This document shows, piece after piece, positions 27,830 through 35,072 of a stretch of DNA of 49,334 nucleotides. Under the pieces are notes generated by a model. The model was given only the letters and a program-made list of their open reading frames with translations. It searched no databases and was not told the origin of the DNA. A program made the translations under genes and the position numbers. Source of the stretch: Prescottella subtropica (lineage in GTDB: Bacteria > Actinomycetota > Actinomycetes > Mycobacteriales > Mycobacteriaceae); assembly GCF_005434945.1 (NCBI RefSeq), contig NZ_SKCH01000027.1, positions 1-49,334 of the forward strand, given 5' to 3'. How positions within the stretch are numbered: the first letter of the stretch is position 1; each line of letters begins with the position of its first letter.

Positions 27830-28630
27830 TCAACGCCCCTGCCAGACCGGGGTGCGTTTTTCCGCGAACGCACGGGGGCCTTCCTGCGCATCGGCGCTGG
27901 TGAATACGGTGCGTATTGCGGTCGCGTTCTCGTCCCACACGTGTTGGTCCCAGTCGGAGTGGGTGGCGGTGCGGTGGATCATCGACTTCGATTCACGCAC
28001 GGCCAGGGGGGCGTTGGAGGCGATGGCCTGGGCGAGGTCGATCGCGACGTCGAGTGCCGTGCCGGCAGGGGCGACACGGTTGATCAATCCCAGCTGCCGG
28101 GCGTCAGTGGCGGTGATGGGGGTGCCGGTCAGGGCGAGTTCCAGTGCGATTTTGCGGGGAATCTGTTGTTGCATCCGGATGACACCGCCGGCTGCTGCGA
28201 ACAGTCCGCGTGTGACTTCGGGTAGTCCCAGCTGCGCGTGCTCATCGACGACGGCCAAGTCCGAGGCCAGGACGAGTTCGGTGCCGCCGCCGAGGGCGAA
28301 TCCGTTGACCGCGGCGATCGTCGGCTTGCTCACCCAGTGCTGGGTGTACCCGGCGAACCCCCACTCTGGATGACCATCGGCGTCGAGGGGTTCGCCGGTG
28401 CCGAGTGCCTTGAGGTCGGCGCCGGCGCAGAAAGCGCGTCCCTCGCCGGTGAGGACGATGGCACGAACTTGTGTGTCGGTGTCGGCCTGTTCGAGCAGTG
28501 CGCCGACCGCGGTCGCGAGTGCGCCGTTCACCGCGTTCAATGCCCGCGGGCGGTTGAGGGTGATGATCGCGACGGCACCGCGTCGCTCGTACAGCGCGGA
28601 AGGTTCTGTGGGAGTCGGCTCTTCGGCCAT
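27830..28630 (-). CDS. enoyl-CoA hydratase/isomerase
   Basis: A 266-residue crotonase-family enzyme. Oxyanion-hole segments are GRAFCAGADLKALG and AAVNGFALGGGTELVLASDL; further family sequence is QLGLPEVTRGLFAAAGG. The Glu in LPEV at the usual position of one catalytic Glu is present, while the second typical Glu position is in the TRGLFAAAGG loop and is not obviously a Glu, so the exact reaction (hydration or isomerisation) is open. It is the first gene of the operon; GGAGG lies upstream of the ATG. Confidence 0.87.
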   Translation of the reverse strand: MAEEPTPTEPSALYERRGAVAIITLNRPRALNAVNGALATAVGALLEQADTDTQVRAIVLTGEGRAFCAGADLKALGTGEPLDADGHPEWGFAGYTQHWVSKPTIAAVNGFALGGGTELVLASDLAVVDEHAQLGLPEVTRGLFAAAGGVIRMQQQIPRKIALELALTGTPITATDARQLGLINRVAPAGTALDVAIDLAQAIASNAPLAVRESKSMIHRTATHSDWDQHVWDENATAIRTVFTSADAQEGPRAFAEKRTPVWQGR

Positions 28631-28662
28631 GCGGACCTCCAGATGAGTTCTGCCATTGACTT

Positions 28663-28680
28663 ACTTAACGCTCGCTAAAT
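28663..28680. promoter_or_regulatory. TetR-type operator between divergent enoyl-CoA hydratase genes
   Basis: ACTTAACGCTCGCTAAAT contains half-sites TTAACG and CGCTAA (5 of 6 bases in inverted symmetry, two-base spacer). It lies 33-50 bases upstream of the leftward ATG and within the promoter region of the rightward gene. This sequence differs from the AATCTGA/TCAGATT motif of region 3, so a different regulator, most likely the TetR at 25090-25734, should bind it. Confidence 0.5.
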
Positions 28681-28819
28681 AGCTACCATGAGGACTGCGC
28701 CCGGTCAACGTCAATGCTGTTCCAGCGCAATTCAAGTCGAAGCTGTACGGCATGCATGGCCATGCCGGGCGGGCCTCTGAACTGCCCAATCTCACCCGAA
28801 ATCGTCAAGGAGAACGATC

Positions 28820-29608
28820 ATGAACTCGACACCCGTCCGTGACGTCGACGTCGAACTGGACGCAGGGATTCTGGCGGTCACCATCGCCAGGCCGACCGTC
28901 ATGAACGCGGTAACTGCACAGACCCTCAACGAGGTGGCCGACACCTTCGAGCAGTACGCACGCGACCCGGCAGTCCATGTCGTAGTGCTCTCGGGAACAG
29001 AAGGCGCCTTCTGCAGCGGCGCAGACCTGTCGACCCTGAACGATCTGACAGCTCCACCGGATCCGGCCACTATCGATGCCGCCAATCGTGCGGTCGCCGC
29101 AATTCGACACTTCCCACGCCCGGTGATCGGCGCGGTTGGCGGCCCGGCAGTCGGTGTCGGCGTATCGCTCGCACTCGCGTGCGATCTGACCGTCGCTTCC
29201 GAATCTGCTTACTTCATGCTGGCTTTCACAAAGATCGGCCTCATGCCCGATGGGGGTGCCACCGCTCTCGTCTCGGCATCGATCGGACGTGCACGTGCCA
29301 TGCGAATGGCGCTACTCGCCGAACGAGTAACCGCGCGACATGCGGTGGACATCGGGTTGATCGCATCGGCGCACCCCGACTCGACCTTTGCCATGGACAT
29401 ACGGGAACTGGCAGCCCGGGTCGCCGCGGGGCCGCGGTACGCGTTCCAGCAGACCAAGCATGCGGTCAACGCTGCGTCGTTGACCGAACTCGAGCGTGCG
29501 TTCACGCGGGAACGGATGGGGCAGCTCGAGTTGCTCGGATCAGTGGACTTCGTGGAAGGCGTTCGAGCGTTCCGCGCCAAGCAGATCCCCGCGTTCGGCC
29601 GGCGGTGA
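28820..29608 (+). CDS. enoyl-CoA hydratase/isomerase family protein
   Basis: A 262-residue crotonase-family protein, distinct from the one on the other strand. It has TEGAFCSGADLSTLND, GAVGGPAVGVGVSLALACDL, FTKIGLMPDGGATALV and the C-terminal FVEGVRAFRAKQIPAFGRR. The Asp in LMPDGG lies where isomerases such as PaaG carry an Asp, so an enoyl-CoA isomerase role is possible. GGAG at the usual distance precedes the ATG. It is monocistronic, ending at a strong hairpin. Confidence 0.85.
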   Translation: MNSTPVRDVDVELDAGILAVTIARPTVMNAVTAQTLNEVADTFEQYARDPAVHVVVLSGTEGAFCSGADLSTLNDLTAPPDPATIDAANRAVAAIRHFPRPVIGAVGGPAVGVGVSLALACDLTVASESAYFMLAFTKIGLMPDGGATALVSASIGRARAMRMALLAERVTARHAVDIGLIASAHPDSTFAMDIRELAARVAAGPRYAFQQTKHAVNAASLTELERAFTRERMGQLELLGSVDFVEGVRAFRAKQIPAFGRR

Positions 29609-29618
29609 CGAGGGGGTG

Positions 29619-29648
29619 GGGGTGATCGACGCCGACGTCGATCACCCC
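29619..29648. terminator. bidirectional terminator hairpin
   Basis: A perfect 13-base stem, GGGGTGATCGACG (29619-29631) with CGTCGATCACCCC (29636-29648), and a CCGA tetraloop, lies in the 49 bases between two convergent genes. Confidence 0.75.
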
Positions 29649-29657
29649 AGATCCTCG

Positions 29658-30269
29658 TCAGTCTTTCCAGTAGATCGCGCGATACCAGATCGACGACATC
29701 GCTGCTATTGCGTCGTCGTCGTCGACGGTCTCCGGGTCGACGCCGTTGGCGAGTTGGTCGTAGCAGAACTGGTTCAACATGGCGACGATGGCGGATCCGG
29801 TCAACCGAGGGTCGATGCCAGGGCAGTAGCCCTCTTTCTGTGCACGCCGCACGGTCTCGGACACCGCGTCGACGAGATCGTCGCACAGTTCCTGCCAGAA
29901 GGCGGCGAAGGTGTCGTTGACCATCGCCAACTGGAAGACGCCGACCATTTCCGCGAGGCGCTCCCGATAGGTGAGCCAGTGTGCGCGCGTCCATAGTTCG
30001 ATCCGCTCACGGTTGGTCTTGCCGTGGGCGAATGCTTCGAGCGCACGTTCTCGCGCGTCCACGCGGAACTGCTGTGCCCAATGCGACAGCAGATCTTCCT
30101 TGGAGTCGTAGTAGTTGTAGAACGATGCCGTCGAGCGCCCGGACTCCTTGGCGATATCGGCGACCGTTGTGGCCAGATAGCCCTTGTGCGAGATCACTCG
30201 CCGTGCGGCGTTCTCGATGGCCGCAAGGGTCTCGCGGCCGCGAATCGTCGGCTTGGTTTGAGTGTTCAC
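29658..30269 (-). CDS. TetR-family regulator, proposed master regulator of the region-3 regulon
   Basis: A 203-residue repressor. The DNA-binding domain is HKGYLATTVADIAKESGRST then ASFYNYYDSKEDLLSHWAQQ. The C-terminal domain is unassigned and ends in AAMSSIWYRAIYWKD. Its own promoter region contains a 22-base perfect palindrome with the same AATCTGA/TCAGATT half-sites that occur before the VOC gene, the hydrolase-kinase-enolase operon and the transporter operon. On that basis it probably represses itself and those operons until an effector appears. Binding has not been shown. The last TetR of the window (48471-49082) is an alternative binder. Confidence 0.88.
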   Translation of the reverse strand: MNTQTKPTIRGRETLAAIENAARRVISHKGYLATTVADIAKESGRSTASFYNYYDSKEDLLSHWAQQFRVDARERALEAFAHGKTNRERIELWTRAHWLTYRERLAEMVGVFQLAMVNDTFAAFWQELCDDLVDAVSETVRRAQKEGYCPGIDPRLTGSAIVAMLNQFCYDQLANGVDPETVDDDDAIAAMSSIWYRAIYWKD

Positions 30270-30320
30270 CGGAACATCCCCCTCTGTTGAGCGTCATCCG
30301 ATCCGGACGGTGCAGGGCGT

Positions 30321-30370
30321 ACGCAACCGAGCCGAATCTGATACTAACATCAGATTCGGCTCGGTTGCGT
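30321..30370. promoter_or_regulatory. 22-base perfect palindrome: tetR operator, perhaps also terminator
   Basis: Arms 30321-30342 and 30349-30370 are perfect inverted repeats around the spacer ACTAAC. The inner parts are AATCTGAT and ATCAGATT, the recurring operator half-sites. On the minus strand the spacer creates a TAGTAT -10 box reading toward the TetR gene 52 bases away. The same hairpin lies eight bases after the stop of the leftward ligase gene, so the long outer GC-rich stem may also end that transcript. Confidence 0.7.
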
Positions 30371-30378
30371 GCTGCCCG

Positions 30379-31929
30379 TCAGTTGATCTGACGACCGCCT
30401 ACTGGCCAGTATTGCTGACGGAGGGCGACTTTCTGTACCTTTCCGGTGGCATTCCGAGGAAGTGACTCCACAACATCCACACCGGTGGGGCACTTGTAGT
30501 GCGCCAGGCAGTCCCGGCTGAAAGCAATCAGTTCGTCGGGGGTTACCGAGTGGCCGGAGCGTGCGACGATGACCGCCCTGACGGTCTCACCCCACCGGTC
30601 ACTCGGTACGCCGATGACCGCAGCCTCGGCAACTGCCGGATGGGCCATGAGAACGTTCTCGACCTCGGCCGGGAAGACGTTCTCGCCACCGGTGACGATC
30701 ATGTCCTTGATGCGGTCGGTGATGTACAAGTAGCCGTCCTCGTCGAAGAACCCGGCATCACCCGTACGGAACCAGTCACCCGCAACGAATGCGGCGGCCT
30801 GCTCGTCGGGGCGGTTGCGGTAGCCGAGCATCACCAGATCGCTTCGAGTCCGAACCTCACCGACCTGATGTGGTGGAAGGGACTCGTCGGTTACGGGGTC
30901 GAAGACGCCGACGTCGATGCCGTCCACGGGCCGCCCCGCAGACGCCAAACGATGCTCGGGTGCCCCGGCGGAATGGTCCTCAGGCCACAGAAACGAGATG
31001 GGCCCATTGGTTTCAGTCATGCCGTAACCCTGGGCGAGGTCGGAGTCGAATGCAGCGCGCGCCTCTTTCATCAGTGTTGTCGAGATCGGAGAACCTCCGT
31101 AGATGATCATCTTGAGGGACGGGAAGGACACGCCCTCGATCGAAGGTTCACGGGCCAACATCTGGATCACCGCCGGCACCATGGCCGCGTACGTGACTCC
31201 CGCCGCGTTGATGAGAGCCAGGATGTTCGCAGGGACGATCTCGGTCACGAAAAGCGCAGTCGCGCCTCGCGCCAGGCACAGGAAGAAGAAGCCGGTGCCT
31301 GAGATGTGGAACAGCGGTGACGGGATGAGTAGTACGTCATCGCATCCGACGTCGAAGGGTGTCGGCTTCGCAAGGTTCGCTGCGATGTTGGCGTTGGTGA
31401 GTTGGACGCCTTTCGGTCGACCGGTGGTCCCGGACGTATAGAAGATGAACGCGACATCCTCCGCGGCAGGGTCGATACCGGTGTCTTCCGGTGAATGCGG
31501 TGCGAGCCATTCCTCCAACTCGACGACTTTCGCGCCCTTGACGACGTACACCTCGCCCGGGGTGCCGGCCGCCAGTCCCATCAAGGGGAGCATCGAGGCC
31601 TCGCACACGGTGACGACCGGGTCGGCGTCCGCGACGAGTTCGAGTACCTCTCGTTGCGCCAACCTCCAGTTCAGTGCGATCCCGGATGCCCGGATCTTCG
31701 ACGCGCCGACGAGGGCGGTCACCCACGTTTCGGGGTCTCGGCCGAGGAACGCAACCCGGTCACCCGGCATCGCCCCCAGCGCAAGGAGAGCGTTGGCGAA
31801 TCGACTGGTCCTGTCATGTAGCTGACTGAATGTCAGGGCGCGAGAGGAGTCGACGGCGACGGCCGTCTTGTCGGGGGAGGCTCGGGCCCATTCTCGAAGC
31901 ATGTGGGCGAGGGACGTTGGCTTGTTCAC
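30379..31929 (-). CDS. acyl-CoA synthetase (AMP-forming), first copy
   Basis: A 516-residue adenylate-forming ligase that activates a carboxylic acid as its CoA ester. The P-loop-like A3 motif is IFYTSGTTGRPKGVQLTNAN, the adenine-binding region YGMTETNGP, the hinge and A8 region TGDAGFFDEDGYLYITDRIK, and the catalytic Lys is in LPRNATGKVQKV. The GTG start has AAGGAG at good spacing. The substrate cannot be read from sequence; SGTTGRPKGVQLT is typical of medium-chain and aromatic acid ligases. It lies downstream of the VOC gene on the same strand and upstream of the TetR gene. Confidence 0.88.
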   Translation of the reverse strand: MNKPTSLAHMLREWARASPDKTAVAVDSSRALTFSQLHDRTSRFANALLALGAMPGDRVAFLGRDPETWVTALVGASKIRASGIALNWRLAQREVLELVADADPVVTVCEASMLPLMGLAAGTPGEVYVVKGAKVVELEEWLAPHSPEDTGIDPAAEDVAFIFYTSGTTGRPKGVQLTNANIAANLAKPTPFDVGCDDVLLIPSPLFHISGTGFFFLCLARGATALFVTEIVPANILALINAAGVTYAAMVPAVIQMLAREPSIEGVSFPSLKMIIYGGSPISTTLMKEARAAFDSDLAQGYGMTETNGPISFLWPEDHSAGAPEHRLASAGRPVDGIDVGVFDPVTDESLPPHQVGEVRTRSDLVMLGYRNRPDEQAAAFVAGDWFRTGDAGFFDEDGYLYITDRIKDMIVTGGENVFPAEVENVLMAHPAVAEAAVIGVPSDRWGETVRAVIVARSGHSVTPDELIAFSRDCLAHYKCPTGVDVVESLPRNATGKVQKVALRQQYWPVGGRQIN

Positions 31930-31953
31930 GGTGCTCCTTCGTTCGGGGTGGAA

Positions 31954-32122
31954 CTACCTGGAGAAGTGAGGCAGTGCGGTGACTGCTGCATCGATGTCAA
32001 CGAGTTCGATCGGCGGGGCGTGCGGTGTCGACCCGGACCGGCCGAGCCCGGTCAGGGTGCGAGCGGACCGAGATTGGTCCAGGAGTGCAGAGCCCGTGAG
32101 CAGGCGCCAGGTGGGGCAGGTG
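31954..32122 (-). other. protein-like remnant without its own start
   Basis: The frame ending at a TAG at 31954 reads sensibly toward its end (PPIELVDIDAAVTALPHFSR), but upstream it runs into the antisense of nothing recognisable and then overlaps the VOC gene. There is no start codon with a ribosome binding site. It may be the tail of a gene whose front was lost, or a chance open frame. Nothing else is seen in this gap. Confidence 0.25.
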
Positions 32123-32686
32123 TCAGAAGACGCGTGCGACCCGTTCGGCGCCGGTCTTCGGGATGTGGCGAACGTCGTCGGGTGTGAACTCCCGCAGCCA
32201 GCACGAGAACTCCAGGAGGATGTCGTCCGGATCCTGAAAGTAGAAGGAGCGGACATAGACGCCGGGATGCATGCTCTCGGCTACCTGGGTGTCACTATCG
32301 TCGTGGTTGACGAGCGGTCCTACACGAATGCCCTTCTCCTTCAACCGGTTGCGGTACTCGATGAACTTCTCTGCAGGAACGTCGAACGCAACGTGGTTGA
32401 GGGAGCTGACGGAGCTGGTCCACTCGCCGAACCCGGGCAGGGTGATGGGCGAAGAGATGCCCGGTACGGCGTCGTGGTTGTCGGCGAACCAGAAGAACGC
32501 GAGCGAGTTGCCGTTGCCGGCGTCGAAGAAGAAGTGCTGGCCGATGCCGTCGGGCAACTCGACAGTCTTGATCAGCGGCATACCGAGGACTCCGCTGTAG
32601 AAGTCGACGGTGCGTTGCATGTCCGAACATACGAGGGCCACGTGATTGAAGCCGCGGAGCTCGAACTCGGTGTTGGTGGAGGTCAT
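32123..32686 (-). CDS. VOC-family protein (glyoxalase/extradiol dioxygenase-like)
   Basis: A 187-residue vicinal-oxygen-chelate protein with two beta-alpha-beta-beta-beta modules: FNHVALVCSDMQRTVDFYSG (His20-type ligand region), SLNHVAFDVPAEKFIEYRNR (second His), and PDDILLEFSCWL with the Glu ligand near the end. The metal ligands of the family (two His, one Glu) can be placed. Small proteins of this class include glyoxalases, epimerases and ring-cleavage dioxygenases; the substrate is unknown. It is divergent from the alpha/beta hydrolase and has its own operator. Confidence 0.85.
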   Translation of the reverse strand: MTSTNTEFELRGFNHVALVCSDMQRTVDFYSGVLGMPLIKTVELPDGIGQHFFFDAGNGNSLAFFWFADNHDAVPGISSPITLPGFGEWTSSVSSLNHVAFDVPAEKFIEYRNRLKEKGIRVGPLVNHDDSDTQVAESMHPGVYVRSFYFQDPDDILLEFSCWLREFTPDDVRHIPKTGAERVARVF

Positions 32687-32737
32687 GGATCCTCATTTCG
32701 TATCGAGAACCGCCCAGGGCGAGTCAGGCGAGACGGT

Positions 32738-32755
32738 TCTGAGGCTAACATCAGA
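32738..32755 (-). promoter_or_regulatory. operator and -10 region of the VOC gene
   Basis: TCTGA (32738-32742), eight bases, TCAGA (32751-32755): the same half-sites and spacing as the tetR palindrome. The 14 bases CTAACATCAGATTC (32745-32758) are identical to 30344-30357. Read on the minus strand, the spacer gives a TAGCCT -10 box pointing to the VOC gene about 55 bases away. Confidence 0.65.
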
Positions 32756-32854
32756 TTCAGGTTTTGGAAGAGGTTTCACGAGATCCGACACGGACGGCGT
32801 CCACGCATTCAGATCGCTGCCGGTTGAACTGAGGGGCAACGTGTTTCGCTGTGA

Positions 32855-32897
32855 TAGACAGCGCTGAAGACGGATGCTACTAATGTGACGTCAGATT
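32855..32897 (+). promoter_or_regulatory. promoter and operator of the hydrolase-kinase-enolase operon
   Basis: A candidate -35 TAGACA (32855-32860) and -10 TACTAA (32878-32883) are 17 bases apart. AATGTGACGTCAGATT (32882-32897) overlaps the -10. It matches the operator of the transporter operon at 14 of 16 positions and is a near-palindrome with one mismatched pair. The hydrolase ATG follows 30 bases later. Confidence 0.6.
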
Positions 32898-32927
32898 TAG
32901 TTCCGACGGAAACGAAGGGCAAATCTC

Positions 32928-34040
32928 ATGGAGATCAGCCGCACGTTCGTCGGGTTGCCGTCTCCGACAGCGACCCGTGCTGGAGCGGGGGGCCACCCCT
33001 GTCAGGGCGTCTACTACCACGTCAACGGGAAACGACCCAAGGTTGCGGTCATCGCCACGCACTACGGGATCGACTTCTCCGAGCACTACATGTCCACCTA
33101 CCTCGCCGAGCGAGGGATCGGGTTCCTCGGCTGGAACACACGATTCCGGGGCGACGAGAGCCACTTCCTCCTCGACCACGCGCTCGTCGACATCGGCGTC
33201 GGGATCCGGTGGCTTCGCGAGGTCGCCGGTGTGGAGACCGTTGTTCTTCTGGGCAACTCGGGTGGCGGATCGTTGATGTCCGTCTACCAGTCCCAAGCTG
33301 TCGAATCGAACGTGACACCAGTGGCCGGCATGCGCCCGGCTGCGGGCCTCGACGATCTGCCCGCAGCGGACGGATACATCTCCACCGCGGCGCACCTCGG
33401 CCGCCCGGATGTACTGACGTCATGGATGGACGGTTCGGTGACCGACGAGTTCGACCCGATCGCTACCGACCCCGCCCTCGACCTGTTCAACCCGGACAAC
33501 AGTCCCGCCTACGGCCCCGAATTCCTCGCCCGATACCGGCAGGCACAGATCGACCGCAACCACCGCATCACCGCGTGGGTGAAGGACGAGCTTCGACGGA
33601 TCAACGGTGCCGGCTACCACGACCGACACTTTGCGGTGCACCGCACGTGGGCCGACCCCCGGATGGTGGACCCGACGATCGAACCGACCAACCGGGAACC
33701 GAACCGCTGCTACGTCGGAGTTCCTCAGCGCACCAACCGATCCGTATTCGGAATCGCCTCATCGTGCACATTGCGGACCTGGCTGTCGCTGTGGAGTCTC
33801 GACGATTCGCAGACCAGGGCACGACCCCACCTCGCCCGCATCACCGTCCCGGCGCTCGTCGTCAACGGTGACGCAGACACCGGGGTCTTCCCCAGCGATG
33901 CAGCCGAAATCGTGGCCCACCTCGGATCCGAAGACAAAGAGTTCTACGAACTCCACGCCGACCACTACTTCCTGACTCCCGGCGCACGGGACGAGTTGGC
34001 GGACCTGGCGGCAGCGTGGATCGAGAAGCGGTTCACATGA
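32928..34040 (+). CDS. alpha/beta hydrolase
   Basis: A 370-residue hydrolase without a signal peptide. The nucleophile elbow is GNSGGGS (Ser in VVLLGNSGGGSLMSVY), the acid is likely in VVNGDADTGVFPSDA, and the His in LHADHYFLTPG. A long cap lies between. It would cleave an ester, thioester or C-C bond in the cytoplasm. It is the first of four tightly packed genes; the kinase begins inside its stop codon. The reading frame has more A/T-ending codons than region 1. Confidence 0.85.
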   Translation: MEISRTFVGLPSPTATRAGAGGHPCQGVYYHVNGKRPKVAVIATHYGIDFSEHYMSTYLAERGIGFLGWNTRFRGDESHFLLDHALVDIGVGIRWLREVAGVETVVLLGNSGGGSLMSVYQSQAVESNVTPVAGMRPAAGLDDLPAADGYISTAAHLGRPDVLTSWMDGSVTDEFDPIATDPALDLFNPDNSPAYGPEFLARYRQAQIDRNHRITAWVKDELRRINGAGYHDRHFAVHRTWADPRMVDPTIEPTNREPNRCYVGVPQRTNRSVFGIASSCTLRTWLSLWSLDDSQTRARPHLARITVPALVVNGDADTGVFPSDAAEIVAHLGSEDKEFYELHADHYFLTPGARDELADLAAAWIEKRFT

Positions 34041-35065
34041 CGGCGGCCACGGCGCGACCCAACTCGACGAGTTCAGTGCCGGCGGAGATGGTCGCCGCAC
34101 TGCGACGGCAGGGACTCGCCGATCCCACCGAACATATCCACGGTGTTCCCGTGACCGGCGGAGTTTCCTCCGACGTCTGGCGGATAGACCTTCCCTCCGG
34201 ACCGGTCTGCCTGAAACGGGCTCTGCCCAAGCTGAAAGTGACAGCAGACTGGCGAGCGCCGACAACCAGAGCACAGTGGGAGGCGCGCTGGCTCGGTATG
34301 GCGGGATCAGTGCAGCCCCCGATCCTGAAGGCATTCGACCGAGACACCGGGGTGCTGATTCTCGAGTGGCTCGAACCCGGCGGCTACCCCGTCTGGAAGA
34401 ACGAACTGATCGCCGGACATGTCGATGTCCGCTTCGCCGGCGCCGTCGGAGACTCGCTTGCGCGTCTCCACGCGGTCGGCACTCACGAGGATCTCGGCGG
34501 TTGGGCTCAGGCCCGCCCTCTGTTCGAGACGCTGCGCATTGCCCCGTACTTCCGCTCGACGGCCCGCGCACACCCGGAATGTGCATCACGACTAGCGGAT
34601 GTCATCGAGTCACTCGAACACGCCGACGTGACCGTGATCCACGGTGACATCAGCCCCAAGAACATTCTCACCGGCCCCGGGGGCCCGGTCTTCCTGGATG
34701 CAGAGTGTGCGTCGCTCGGAGATCCCGCCTTCGACATCGCATTCTGCCTGAACCACCTCCTACTCAAAGCCGTATGGATGCCCGACCGAGTCGGCGAGTT
34801 GCACACCGCGGCCGACGCACTCCTTACCGCATACGCGGCAACTGTGGACTGGGAAGATTCCGACAGCGTCGTGCAAAGAATGCTGATGTATCTCCCTGCA
34901 CTCGCCCTTGCCCGCATCGACGGTATGTCGCCAGTGGAGTACCTCGACAACACGAATGGTCGACCAGTCGTCCGTGCGGCAGCCGTCCACCTCCTGAACT
35001 CGCCGGCGCGAACCTTCGACAGTCACATCGCGCGCTGGGCGTCACTCACATCGACGAACGGATGA
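34037..35065 (+). CDS. aminoglycoside-phosphotransferase-like small-molecule kinase
   Basis: A 342-residue protein with the APH/choline-kinase fold. The N-lobe shows a glycine-rich turn VTGGVSSDVWRIDL and the ATP-binding Lys in VCLKRALPKLK. The catalytic loop is VIHGDISPKNIL (HGDxxxxN), and the Mg-binding segment is FLDAECASLGDPAFDIAF. It should phosphorylate a hydroxyl group on a small substrate. It overlaps the hydrolase stop (ATGA) and is followed after seven bases by the enolase paralogue, which suggests that its product is the phospho-substrate of that enzyme. This functional link is inference. Confidence 0.85.
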   Translation: MTAATARPNSTSSVPAEMVAALRRQGLADPTEHIHGVPVTGGVSSDVWRIDLPSGPVCLKRALPKLKVTADWRAPTTRAQWEARWLGMAGSVQPPILKAFDRDTGVLILEWLEPGGYPVWKNELIAGHVDVRFAGAVGDSLARLHAVGTHEDLGGWAQARPLFETLRIAPYFRSTARAHPECASRLADVIESLEHADVTVIHGDISPKNILTGPGGPVFLDAECASLGDPAFDIAFCLNHLLLKAVWMPDRVGELHTAADALLTAYAATVDWEDSDSVVQRMLMYLPALALARIDGMSPVEYLDNTNGRPVVRAAAVHLLNSPARTFDSHIARWASLTSTNG

Positions 35066-35072
35066 CAGAGCC

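Noticed and set aside
31954-32256. A 100-codon leftward gene between the ligase and the VOC gene
   Set aside because: Its first half is antisense-frame sequence inside the VOC gene and it has no ribosome binding site; only a weak remnant is noted.
34037-35065. Aminoglycoside resistance gene
   Set aside because: The fold matches APH kinases, but its position in a catabolic operon and lack of closer similarity point to a metabolic kinase.
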